DNA from: Hylemonella sp. UBA2468 | Lineage (GTDB): Bacteria; Pseudomonadota; Gammaproteobacteria; Burkholderiales; Burkholderiaceae_C | Assembly (NCBI GenBank): GCA_002342165.1 | Contig: DDPM01000102.1 | Span: forward strand, 4,127-14,772 | Reading direction: 5' to 3' | DNA: 10,646 nt | Shown here: in pieces, positions 1 through 6,537 of the stretch | How positions within the stretch are numbered: the stretch's first letter is position 1 | Layout: the number at the start of each line of letters is the position of its first letter | Notes under the pieces: generated by a model | What the model was told of the DNA's origin: nothing | Database searches by the model: none | The model's input: the letters and a program-made list of their open reading frames with translations, nothing else | Program-made: the position numbers and the translations under genes

Positions 1-87
1 CAAGAGGCCTTGCAAGCCGCAACCCTAGTCAACGCCTGCAGCGCTCTACCAAAGCTGCGCGCGCTTTTGTCCCCAAGCGCCCCCTAG
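1..87 (+). CDS. Possible C-terminal tail of an upstream gene (partial)
   Basis: Reading frame 1 is open from the window edge and closes at a TAG at 85-87, giving a 28-residue tail that is Ala/Leu rich and ends in LLSPSAP. It would finish 26 bp before the first SDR gene on the same strand, a spacing that fits an operon. The tail is too short to assign to a family. Frame 3 is also open across this stretch, continuous with the SDR, so the frame 1 reading is a guess based on its plausible helical composition and well-placed stop. It could equally be non-coding leader sequence. Confidence 0.3.
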   Translation, partial: QEALQAATLVNACSALPKLRALLSPSAP

Positions 88-101
88 CCAACTCACCCCA
101 A

Positions 102-107
102 GATAAT
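102..107 (+). promoter_or_regulatory. Candidate -10 element placed for a leaderless transcript
   Basis: GATAAT matches the sigma-70 -10 consensus TATAAT at five of six bases and lies six bases before the SDR start codon at 114. A transcript initiated at the usual distance would begin at or very near the A of that ATG. No Shine-Dalgarno sequence is visible before the ATG, which fits a leaderless mRNA. I find no good -35 element at 16-18 bp, so this is only a candidate. Confidence 0.3.
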
Positions 108-113
108 CACGCC

Positions 114-1034
114 ATGAACACACCGCCGTTGCCCCTTCCTGACCTGACCGGAAAAGTGGCCCTCATTACTGGCGCCAACACTGGCATAGGCCGTGTCACG
201 GCTCGAGAGCTGGCCCGCCACGGTGCCCGGGTGTTTTTGGCTGGTCTTTCGCGAGAAAGAACGCAGCCGGTATTGGACGAAATTCGGTCCTGGCCCACGC
301 TGATGCCCGGCTCGCACGGCTCTTCAGCGGGTCCGCAAGTGGGACAGGCTGAATGGTTGCCGCTTGACCTGGGCGACTTGCATTCCGTAAAGGCCTGTGT
401 CCAAGCATTTTTGAGTCTTGGGTTTCCGCTTCACATCTTGGTCAACAACGCGGGTTTGGCGGGTGCGCGCGGCTTGTCCGCCAGTGGCTTTGAAAAGGTG
501 TTTGGAGTGAACCACATGGGCCACTTTTTGCTCACGCAATTGTTGCTGCCTAAGCTCAAGGCCACGGCCTCTGCCTATGGTTCTGCGCGCGTGGTGACGG
601 TGGCCAGTCGGGCTCACCGCAAAGCCCAGGCATGGAACTGGGAGGCTTTGCAGCAACCCACCCGAACCCTTACTGGCATTCAGGAATACGGTGTGTCTAA
701 GCTGGCCAATATTTGGTTCAGTGCAGAGCTGGGCAGACGCCTGCAGGGTACTGGCGTCACCAGCTATGCCTTGCACCCCGGCGTGGTGGCCACAGAGGTG
801 TGGCGTGCGGTGCCCTTGCCCTTTAGGCACCTGCTGAAGTTGCGCGGCATGATCACCCCAGAAGAAGGTGCCCGCACCTCGCTGTTCTGTGCCACCTCTG
901 CGCAATGCGCGCATGAAACCGGCTTGTATTACGACCTTTGCAGGCCTGTTTTGCCTACTCCCTTGGGGCAAAACCCAAGCCTGGCCCGCGCACTTTGGGA
1001 GCGCAGTGAGCAGTGGGTACAGCCCTACTTGTGA
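114..1034 (+). CDS. SDR family NAD(P)-dependent oxidoreductase, retinol-dehydrogenase-like
   Basis: This 306-residue protein is a complete classical short-chain dehydrogenase/reductase. Visible landmarks are the Rossmann cofactor loop TGANTGIG (19-26), NNAG (111-114), the structural Asn in GVNHMGH (N133), catalytic Ser165 in VTVASR, and the YxxxK pair Tyr192/Lys196 in EYGVSKLAN. LHPGVVATEV (220-229) follows, as in the retinol dehydrogenase/WW-domain oxidoreductase-like branch. The length of about 300 residues and the insert around 60-80 also fit that branch rather than the 250-residue FabG type. It should be a soluble NAD(P)H-linked carbonyl/alcohol oxidoreductase; the substrate cannot be read from sequence. 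The ATG at 114 is preferred because it leaves 13 residues before the first beta strand, as usual. The frame stays open upstream but has no better start. No ribosome site is seen. The end overlaps the next gene, implying co-transcription. Confidence 0.9.
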   Translation: MNTPPLPLPDLTGKVALITGANTGIGRVTARELARHGARVFLAGLSRERTQPVLDEIRSWPTLMPGSHGSSAGPQVGQAEWLPLDLGDLHSVKACVQAFLSLGFPLHILVNNAGLAGARGLSASGFEKVFGVNHMGHFLLTQLLLPKLKATASAYGSARVVTVASRAHRKAQAWNWEALQQPTRTLTGIQEYGVSKLANIWFSAELGRRLQGTGVTSYALHPGVVATEVWRAVPLPFRHLLKLRGMITPEEGARTSLFCATSAQCAHETGLYYDLCRPVLPTPLGQNPSLARALWERSEQWVQPYL

Positions 1035-1828
1035 GCCAAAGCACTTCCAAATCCGCTGGAGTCTCAAAAGCTGTTCCAGCAGCAGCCGCGGTTTTGCCCG
1101 AGGTGCATTTTTCGGATTGGGGGGATGTGCGGCACATGCACTTGGAAACCGAGTGGATTCAGGGCTCCATGCGCATAGATGACCCCAATGCCTTAGTGCA
1201 TGAATACATACAGCGCATGTTTGCCTGGATGCTGTTTGTGGAGCCTGACAAGGTGCCCGGTCTACAAGCCTTGCAATTGGGCTTGGGGGCAGGGTCTTTG
1301 ACCAAGTTTTGTCATAAGGTGCTGCGCATGCCCACCACTGCCATTGAGCTCAACCCGCAGGTGATTGCCGCTTGCCGCGGTTGGTTCAAGCTTCCAGCCA
1401 ACACAAAACGCATGCAAGTGGTGTTGGGCAATGCGGCTGAAGAAATTCGGCAAGTGCATTGGCTGGCCAGCGTGGATGCCTTGCAGGTGGACTTGTACGA
1501 CGCACAAGCCGCCGCCCCTGTGCTCGACAGCGAAGCGTTTTATGCCGATTGCCGCGCCACCTTGACGGAGCATGGTTGCATGACCGTCAATTTATTTGGG
1601 CGCTCGTCCAGTTACCAGCTCAGCCTTCAAAAAATGGCCAAGGCCTTTGGGTCAGATACCTTGTGGGCTTTCAAGGCCACGCGTGAGGGCAACACCGTGG
1701 TACTGGCCCAACGCACGCCGCAGCAGCCCAACCGCAAGCTCTTGGTACAACGTGCTGAGCTCATACAAGCACGTTGGGCTTTGCCTGCACTGAAATGGAT
1801 CAAAGGCTTCAAACCGGTCGACCTATGA
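1031..1828 (+). CDS. Spermidine synthase-like SAM-fold protein
   Basis: The protein of about 265 residues (271 if started at the GTG at 1013) has the fold of spermidine synthase/class I methyltransferases. Numbering from 1013, it shows an IQGSMRI segment (49-55), the nucleoside-binding loop LGLGAGS (89-95), an acidic strand end AIELNP (E112) that would bind the ribose hydroxyls, and a VDLYDAQ strand (159-165). Bona fide aminopropyltransferases have a D-x-x-D type acidic pair around this last position. Here the spacing is D-L-Y-D and the usual TDP context is missing, so polyamine synthesis is doubtful and a methyltransferase-like role is possible. The GTG at 1031 forms a GTGA overlap with the SDR stop, typical of translational coupling. 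The GTG at 1013 has a distant GGGAG (997-1001) and cannot be excluded. No signal peptide is seen, so it should be cytoplasmic. Confidence 0.8.
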   Translation: MSQSTSKSAGVSKAVPAAAAVLPEVHFSDWGDVRHMHLETEWIQGSMRIDDPNALVHEYIQRMFAWMLFVEPDKVPGLQALQLGLGAGSLTKFCHKVLRMPTTAIELNPQVIAACRGWFKLPANTKRMQVVLGNAAEEIRQVHWLASVDALQVDLYDAQAAAPVLDSEAFYADCRATLTEHGCMTVNLFGRSSSYQLSLQKMAKAFGSDTLWAFKATREGNTVVLAQRTPQQPNRKLLVQRAELIQARWALPALKWIKGFKPVDL

Positions 1829-1839
1829 TCTTGTGGGCA

Positions 1840-1861
1840 ACCCTAGGGATATCCCTAGGGT
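1840..1861. promoter_or_regulatory. Perfect 22-bp palindrome, candidate operator of tctBA
   Basis: Each half reads ACCCTAGGGAT and is the exact reverse complement of the other. The symmetry breaks immediately outside. The element contains two CTAG tetranucleotides, which are usually scarce in proteobacterial genomes. It lies 86 bp before the tctB start, in the only sizeable gap between the spermidine-synthase-like gene and tctB. There is no T-run after it, so it does not look like an intrinsic terminator. The most natural reading is a binding site for a dimeric helix-turn-helix regulator. A weak -10 candidate, CATAAA at 1896-1901, has no matching -35; that would place the palindrome centre near -58, suitable for an activator. 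The regulator is not identified. Confidence 0.6.
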
Positions 1862-1934
1862 GAGCCAAATAGGTGGTATCCACATCCTGAAGGTGCATAA
1901 ATACAAGGCAGAATGCGAGCTTCTTGAAATCTTT

Positions 1935-1940
1935 AGGAGA
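1935..1940 (+). promoter_or_regulatory. Ribosome binding site that sets the tctB start
   Basis: AGGAGA lies six bases before a GTG at 1947, a near-ideal Shine-Dalgarno arrangement. The same frame is open back to a GTG at 1833, but that longer version would translate through the palindrome region and add 38 residues with no TctB character. This site therefore argues for the start at 1947. Confidence 0.8.
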
Positions 1941-1946
1941 TCTTTA

Positions 1947-2435
1947 GTGAATATCAAGAGTCAGAAAGACTTTTATTCCGGACTCATGTTTACGTTGCTG
2001 GGTCTGGTTTTCGTCTATGGCGCTTCCAGTTACAACTTGGGTACTGCTGCTCGTATGGGTCCAGGTTACTTTCCCACTTTGCTTGGAACAATCCTGACCA
2101 TTCTGGGGGGGATGATCACCATCACCGGCTTCACTTCCAAGGCAAAAGACGGCGACAAGATCGGCAAATGGGCATGGAAGCCTTTGTTTTTTATCATCTC
2201 CTCAAACTTGTTGTTTGGTCTCCTGCTCGGCGGGCTGCCCAAGCTGGGCATTCCCTACATGGGGATGGTTGCCGCTATTTTTGGCTTGGTCATTGTGGCC
2301 AGTTTGGCTGGTGAAGTCTTCAAGCTCAAAGAGGTGCTGATCCTCAGTGTGGTTTTGTCGATTGGCAGTTACTTGGCCTTTGTGTTGCTGCTGAAGCTGC
2401 AACTGCCCGTTTGGCCTGCTTTCATAACTGGTTGA
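1947..2435 (+). CDS. tctB: Tripartite tricarboxylate transporter small membrane subunit TctB
   Basis: The 162-residue product is a small hydrophobic protein with the TctB family signature GTAARMGPGYFP (32-43). About four to five membrane segments are visible, near 10-27, 42-62, 78-97, 103-121 and 127-150. In the TTT family, TctB is the accessory membrane partner of TctA in a secondary, binding-protein-dependent carboxylate uptake system of the inner membrane; citrate is the classical substrate and many other carboxylates are known. The GTG start is chosen from the AGGAGA six bases upstream. The length equals the usual 140-165 residues. tctA follows after 11 bp, with its ribosome site overlapping the tctB stop, so the two are one operon. 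The usual partner gene tctC is not upstream. Confidence 0.9.
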   Translation: MNIKSQKDFYSGLMFTLLGLVFVYGASSYNLGTAARMGPGYFPTLLGTILTILGGMITITGFTSKAKDGDKIGKWAWKPLFFIISSNLLFGLLLGGLPKLGIPYMGMVAAIFGLVIVASLAGEVFKLKEVLILSVVLSIGSYLAFVLLLKLQLPVWPAFITG

Positions 2436-2446
2436 GGAGACCCTAA

Positions 2447-3958
2447 ATGGATTTGATCAATAACCTCAGCTTGGGTTTCGGCGTTGCTTTCAACACCACC
2501 AACCTGATCTACGCCTTCATCGGTTGCCTTTTGGGCACTTTGATTGGCGTGTTGCCCGGCGTGGGCCCCATTGCCACCATCGCCATGCTGCTGCCTGCCA
2601 CTTATGCGTTGCCCCCAGTAGCCGCGCTGATCATGTTGGCCGGTATCTACTATGGCGCACAGTACGGTGGATCCACCACCGCCATTTTGGTGAACTTGCC
2701 CGGCGAATCCTCATCGGTGGTGACCATTATTGACGGGCACCAAATGGCCAAACGGGGTCGCGCGGGCCCTGCCTTGGCGGCTGCCGGTATTGGCTCTTTC
2801 TTTGCCGGTTGCGTTGGCACTTTGATTTTGGCGGCCTTTGCGGCCCCTCTGACGGAAGTGGCCTTCAAGTTTGGACCTGCCGAATACTTTTCGCTCATGG
2901 TATTGGGCCTGATTGGTGCCGTGGTGTTGGCCTCGGGGTCTTTGCTCAAGGCGGTGGCCATGATCATTCTGGGTTTGCTGCTGGGCTTGGTGGGTACCGA
3001 CGTGAATTCCGGTGTGGCACGTTTTTCGTTAGACATTCCGGAACTGACGGACGGCATTGGCTTCATCATCGTTGCCATGGGCGTGTTCGGCTATGGCGAG
3101 ATCATTGCCAACCTTTCAGTTAAAGAAGAAGACCGCGAGGTCTTCACTGACAAGGTGAGCAACCTTTACCCCAACTGGGAAGACATCAAGCTCATGACGC
3201 CTGCCATTCTGCGTGGCACGGCTTTGGGTTCTATGCTGGGTATTTTGCCCGGTGGGGGTGCTTTGTTGGCTGCGTTTGCGGCTTACACCGTCGAAAAGAA
3301 AACCAAGCTCAAAGCTGGCGAAGTGCCTTTTGGCAAGGGCAACATTCGCGGTGTGGCCGCTCCCGAATCTGCGAATAACGCCGGTTCGCAAACCTCCTTC
3401 ATTCCTTTGCTGACGCTGGGTATTCCACCCAATGCCGTGATGGCTTTGATGGTGGGCGCTATGACCATCCATAACATTCAGCCCGGCCCACAGGTGATGA
3501 CCAGCAACCCCGAGTTGTTCTGGGGTCTGATTGCCTCCATGTGGATCGGCAACCTGATGCTCATCATTTTGAACCTGCCCATGATTGGCATTTGGATCAA
3601 GCTCCTCAGCGTGCCTTACCGTTGGTTGTTCCCCGCCATCGTGCTGTTCTGCGCCTTGGGTGTGTACACCACCAACAACAACACCTTTGACATTTGGATG
3701 GTGGCAATATTTGGTGTCGTTGGCTATATCTTTATCAAGCTGGGTGTGGAGCCTGCGCCTTTGTTGCTGGGCTTTATCTTGGGCCCGATGATGGAAGAAA
3801 ACCTGCGCCGTGCGCTTCTGTTGTCTCGCGGTGACTGGACCGTGTTTGTCACGCGGCCTTTGTCGGCCACATTGCTGGCCTTAGCTTTGGTGTTGCTGAT
3901 CATCGTCTTGATGCCTGCTGTGAAGGCCAAACGTGAAGAGGCTTTCGTGGAAGACTGA
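2447..3958 (+). CDS. tctA: Tripartite tricarboxylate transporter large permease TctA
   Basis: The 503-residue protein is a full-length TctA permease, the substrate-translocating subunit with roughly twelve membrane segments. The two family repeats are clear: GVLPGVGPIATIAMLLPATY (34-53) with YYGAQYGGSTTAILVNLPGE (68-87), and GILPGGGALLAAF (265-277) with the later PESANNAGSQTSFIPLLTLG (306-325). Paired Gly/Pro-rich loops of this type are the hallmark of the family. It should act with TctB and a periplasmic TctC/Bug receptor to import carboxylates using the ion gradient; the substrate is set by the receptor and cannot be read here. GAGGAGA at 2434-2440 lies six bases before the ATG and overlaps the tctB TGA, suggesting coupled translation. 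A terminator follows 23 bp after the stop. Confidence 0.95.
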   Translation: MDLINNLSLGFGVAFNTTNLIYAFIGCLLGTLIGVLPGVGPIATIAMLLPATYALPPVAALIMLAGIYYGAQYGGSTTAILVNLPGESSSVVTIIDGHQMAKRGRAGPALAAAGIGSFFAGCVGTLILAAFAAPLTEVAFKFGPAEYFSLMVLGLIGAVVLASGSLLKAVAMIILGLLLGLVGTDVNSGVARFSLDIPELTDGIGFIIVAMGVFGYGEIIANLSVKEEDREVFTDKVSNLYPNWEDIKLMTPAILRGTALGSMLGILPGGGALLAAFAAYTVEKKTKLKAGEVPFGKGNIRGVAAPESANNAGSQTSFIPLLTLGIPPNAVMALMVGAMTIHNIQPGPQVMTSNPELFWGLIASMWIGNLMLIILNLPMIGIWIKLLSVPYRWLFPAIVLFCALGVYTTNNNTFDIWMVAIFGVVGYIFIKLGVEPAPLLLGFILGPMMEENLRRALLLSRGDWTVFVTRPLSATLLALALVLLIIVLMPAVKAKREEAFVED

Positions 3959-3981
3959 GTTTTTCATTACTCAATCCTCTG

Positions 3982-4004
3982 ACGGCACCTTAGGGTGCCG
4001 TTTT
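3982..4004 (+). terminator. Intrinsic terminator after tctBA
   Basis: A perfect 8-bp GC-rich stem (ACGGCACC at 3982-3989, GGTGCCGT at 3994-4001) encloses a TTAG loop and runs into TTTT at 4001-4004. It lies 23 bp after the tctA stop codon. The stem strength, short loop and T tract make it a convincing rho-independent terminator. It separates the transporter operon from the GGT gene, which must then have its own promoter in 4005-4076; I find only a weak candidate there. Confidence 0.88.
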
Positions 4005-4076
4005 CACATTTCAAAGTCGCTTTCTTTTTTGGGTTAAGGTTCAACTCTGGCTAAAGAGCCGTTGTTTCGAGGTTCT

Positions 4077-5696
4077 ATGCATTTCAATTTTTCAAATCCC
4101 TATGCCGTGACCCGTTTGCCAGTCTTTGCGAGGAATGTGGTGTCCACCTCTCATCCCCTGGCAGCCCAGGCGGGTTTGCGCATGTTGCAAAACGGGGGCA
4201 ATGCCGTGGACGCGGCCGTCGCGGCGGCGGCGGCCATGACCATTTGTGAGCCGGTCAGCAATGGCCTAGGCAGCGATGCGTTTGCCATTTTGTGGGACGG
4301 CAAGACCTTGCATGGCTTGAATGCCTCGGGGCGTGCGCCGCAGGCTTGGACACCCCAGTACTTCAAGTCCAAATACGGCGAAAAAGACCAACCACCAAAA
4401 CGCGGCATGGACGCTGTGACGGTGCCAGGCGCCGTGGCCAGTTGGGTGGCCATGAGTGAGCGCTTTGGCAAGTTGCCCTTTGAAGAGTTGCTGGCTCCAG
4501 CCATTGAAATTGCAGAGCGCGGTTACCTCATGCCCGTGGTGGTTCAGCAAAAATGGGAGGCCGCTACTGCGGAGCTGCAAAACATGCCCGGGTTTGCCCA
4601 AGCGTTTTTGCCTTGGGGCAGGGCGCCTAAGGTGGGGGAGTTGTTCAAGTTTGCAGCTGCAGCCAAAGGCTTGCGCACCATTGCTGCTTCCAAGGGTCAT
4701 GCCTTTTATGGCGGTGAAATCGCCCAGGCGCTGGAGCGTTTTTCGAATCAGCATGGCGGCAGTCTTAAGGCCAGCGATTTGGCTACCTACAAGCCTGAGT
4801 GGGTTCAGCCCATTGGCAAAAACTACCGTGGTTACACCCTGCATGAGATTCCGCCCAACGGCCAAGGCATTGCCGCCTTGATAGCTTTGGGCATCCTGGG
4901 CCATTGGGACGTGGCCGGCATGCCGGTGGACGGCGTGGATTCGCAGCACCTGCAAATTGAAGCCATGAAGTTGGCCTTTGCCGATGTGTACCGCTATGTG
5001 GCCGATCCCGGCAGCATGCAAGTGAGCACCGAGCAGATGTTGGATGACGCTTATTTGGCCTCGCGTGCCAAGCTGATTCAAATGAACAAGGCACAAGACT
5101 TTGGAGCGGGCAACCCGGTCAAGGGCGGCACCATTTACCTTACCACGGCCGATGAAAACGGCATGATGGTCAGCTTTATCCAAAGCAATTACATGGGCTT
5201 TGGCTCAGGGTGTGTGGAGCCTGAGTTTGGAGTGAGCTTGCAAAACCGCGGCCATGCATTCAACTTGCAAGCCAATGCCCACAACCCGGCCAATTTGGTG
5301 GCGCCGGGCAAGCGGCCTTTCCACACCATCATCCCGGCCTTTTTGACGCAAAACGGTCAACCGGTGATGAGTTTTGGAGTGATGGGGGCCAACATGCAGC
5401 CGCAAGGTCATATGCAAACGCTGGTGCGCATGCTGGATTACAAGCAAGACCCTCAAACTGCTTGCGACGCCCCTCGGTGGCGTTACAACGCAGGGTTAGA
5501 AATCAATGTAGAAGCCGGTATGTCGGTCGATACGGTGCAAGGTTTGGCCCAGCGCGGCCACCAAATGGAAGTCATCAACGATTCTTACCAGGACTTTGGG
5601 GCGGGCCAGTTCATATGGCGTGCGGGTGAACCCAAGGTGGAAGGTTATGTGGCTGCCAGCGATGCGCGCCGCGATGGTTTGGCCGCAGGTTATTGA
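4077..5696 (+). CDS. Gamma-glutamyltransferase family Ntn-hydrolase (YwrD-like), probably cytoplasmic
   Basis: The 539-residue product has the gamma-glutamyltransferase fold. The N-terminal region carries MLQNGGNAVDAAVAAAAAM (36-54) and the substrate-carboxylate Arg in NASGRAP (R86). PPNGQGIAALIALG is in the middle. The autocatalytic nucleophile is most likely Thr352 in GGTIYLTTAD, after which the precursor should be cut into a large and a small subunit. The small-subunit part has SFIQSNYMGFGSG and GVMGANMQPQGH, which resemble the YwrD-like branch rather than the PGGSR loop of E. coli Ggt. The family hydrolyses or transfers gamma-glutamyl groups (glutathione and related amides), and relatives include acylases. 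No signal peptide is visible, unlike periplasmic Ggt. The start is placed at ATG 4077, with GAGG four bases before it; a TTG at 4062 would add five residues. An SDR gene follows after 31 bp, likely in the same operon. The exact substrate is unknown. Confidence 0.88.
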   Translation: MHFNFSNPYAVTRLPVFARNVVSTSHPLAAQAGLRMLQNGGNAVDAAVAAAAAMTICEPVSNGLGSDAFAILWDGKTLHGLNASGRAPQAWTPQYFKSKYGEKDQPPKRGMDAVTVPGAVASWVAMSERFGKLPFEELLAPAIEIAERGYLMPVVVQQKWEAATAELQNMPGFAQAFLPWGRAPKVGELFKFAAAAKGLRTIAASKGHAFYGGEIAQALERFSNQHGGSLKASDLATYKPEWVQPIGKNYRGYTLHEIPPNGQGIAALIALGILGHWDVAGMPVDGVDSQHLQIEAMKLAFADVYRYVADPGSMQVSTEQMLDDAYLASRAKLIQMNKAQDFGAGNPVKGGTIYLTTADENGMMVSFIQSNYMGFGSGCVEPEFGVSLQNRGHAFNLQANAHNPANLVAPGKRPFHTIIPAFLTQNGQPVMSFGVMGANMQPQGHMQTLVRMLDYKQDPQTACDAPRWRYNAGLEINVEAGMSVDTVQGLAQRGHQMEVINDSYQDFGAGQFIWRAGEPKVEGYVAASDARRDGLAAGY

Positions 5697-5727
5697 GTGT
5701 TATTTTTATTGAATCAGGAAAAGCAAC

Positions 5728-6516
5728 ATGGATTTAGGAATCAAAGGCAAATGGGCGTTGGTATGTGGTGCCAGCAAAGGTTTGGGTTTGGGCTGTGCTC
5801 AGGCGCTCGCCCAAGAAGGGGCGCATGTGCTCATCGTGGCTCGTGGTGCGCAAGCCCTGGACGCTGCTGCAGCCGAACTCAAGGCCTTGCAAGGGGCAGG
5901 AGAAGTGTTGGCCGTGGCGGCAGACATCACCACCCCCGAGGGGCGGCAGGCCGTGTTTGCGCAGCGCCAAGAATTTGACATTGTGGTCACCAACGCGGGT
6001 GGCCCACCCCCAGGAGACTTTCGCGACTGGGACCGCGAGGCTTGGATCAAGGCTGTGGACGCCAACATGATCACGCCTATTGAACTCATCAAGGCGACGG
6101 TAGACGGCATGGCGGTCCGTGGGTTTGGCCGCATCATCAACATCACCTCGAGTGCAGTGAAGGCCCCTATTGATATCTTGGGCTTGTCCAACGGTGCGCG
6201 CAGCGGCTTAACCGGGTTTGTGGCGGGGGTGGCCCGCAACCCCAAGCTGGCCGCCCATGGCGTCACCATCAACAACCTCTTGCCCGGTGCGTTTGACACC
6301 GACCGGTTACGTGGCAACTTTGCCAATGCCGTTAAAAAAACCGGTCAACCCCTAGAGGCCGTGATGGATGCGCGTCGCAAGCAAATTCCGGCGCAACGTT
6401 TTGGTAACCCGCAGGAGTTCGGTGCTATTTGCGCCTTTTTGTGCAGCCAACAAGCGGCCTACATCAACGGCCAAAACGTGTTGGCAGACGGCGGGGCTTA
6501 CCCCGGAACCTACTGA
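5728..6516 (+). CDS. SDR-fold oxidoreductase lacking the Tyr-x-x-x-Lys pair
   Basis: The 262-residue protein has a normal short-chain dehydrogenase scaffold: cofactor loop CGASKGLGLG (13-22), NAGG (89-92), ITSSAV with Ser141/142, and a C-terminal GGAYPG typical of FabG-like members. At the place of the catalytic YxxxK it reads LSNGARSGL (153-161), so Tyr is replaced by Ser154 and Lys by Arg158. Such an LSN-x-x-R-x-GL variant is, from memory, a recurring divergent SDR subgroup often labelled 3-oxoacyl-ACP reductase, so this is probably not a one-off mutation. Normal hydride-transfer chemistry is doubtful; either another residue serves or the protein has a non-classical role. AGGAA at 5716-5720 lies seven bases before the ATG. 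It follows the GGT-family gene by 31 bp and converges with the lipoprotein gene. Confidence 0.88.
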   Translation: MDLGIKGKWALVCGASKGLGLGCAQALAQEGAHVLIVARGAQALDAAAAELKALQGAGEVLAVAADITTPEGRQAVFAQRQEFDIVVTNAGGPPPGDFRDWDREAWIKAVDANMITPIELIKATVDGMAVRGFGRIINITSSAVKAPIDILGLSNGARSGLTGFVAGVARNPKLAAHGVTINNLLPGAFDTDRLRGNFANAVKKTGQPLEAVMDARRKQIPAQRFGNPQEFGAICAFLCSQQAAYINGQNVLADGGAYPGTY

Positions 6517-6537
6517 GGTTCTAACGCCGTACGGGGT
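6500..6537. terminator. Nested stem-loops at a convergent gene junction, possible bidirectional terminator
   Basis: An inner hairpin pairs GAACCT (6506-6511) with AGGTTC (6516-6521) around a 4-base loop, spanning both stop codons. An outer pairing joins ACCCCG (6500-6505) to CGGGGT (6532-6537), leaving an unpaired stretch on one side. No T tract follows on either strand, so intrinsic termination would be weak. The position between two converging genes with only 4 bp between them is the main support. Confidence 0.3.

Noticed and set aside
324..1067. 247-residue minus-strand open frame opposite the first SDR
   Set aside because: It is a composition shadow: the opposite strand carries all SDR catalytic motifs and this frame has none.
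1833..1946. Longer N-terminus for TctB from a GTG at 1833
   Set aside because: It would translate the palindrome region and adds residues unlike TctB; the AGGAGA before GTG 1947 gives the family-typical length.
4029..4057. TTGGGT / TAAAGA as a promoter for the GGT-family gene
   Set aside because: Spacing is 17 bp but the -10 matches only three of six bases; too weak to list, though some promoter must follow the terminator.
4198..4240. GCG-rich, repeat-like run in the GGT-family gene
   Set aside because: It encodes the Ala-rich DAAVAAAAAM segment that is normal in this family, so it is coding constraint and not a separate repeat element.
4266..5183. 305-residue open frame on the minus strand inside the GGT-family gene
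   Set aside because: It lies wholly opposite a well-conserved gene, shows no recognisable motif, and is explained by GC-rich codon bias of the true gene.
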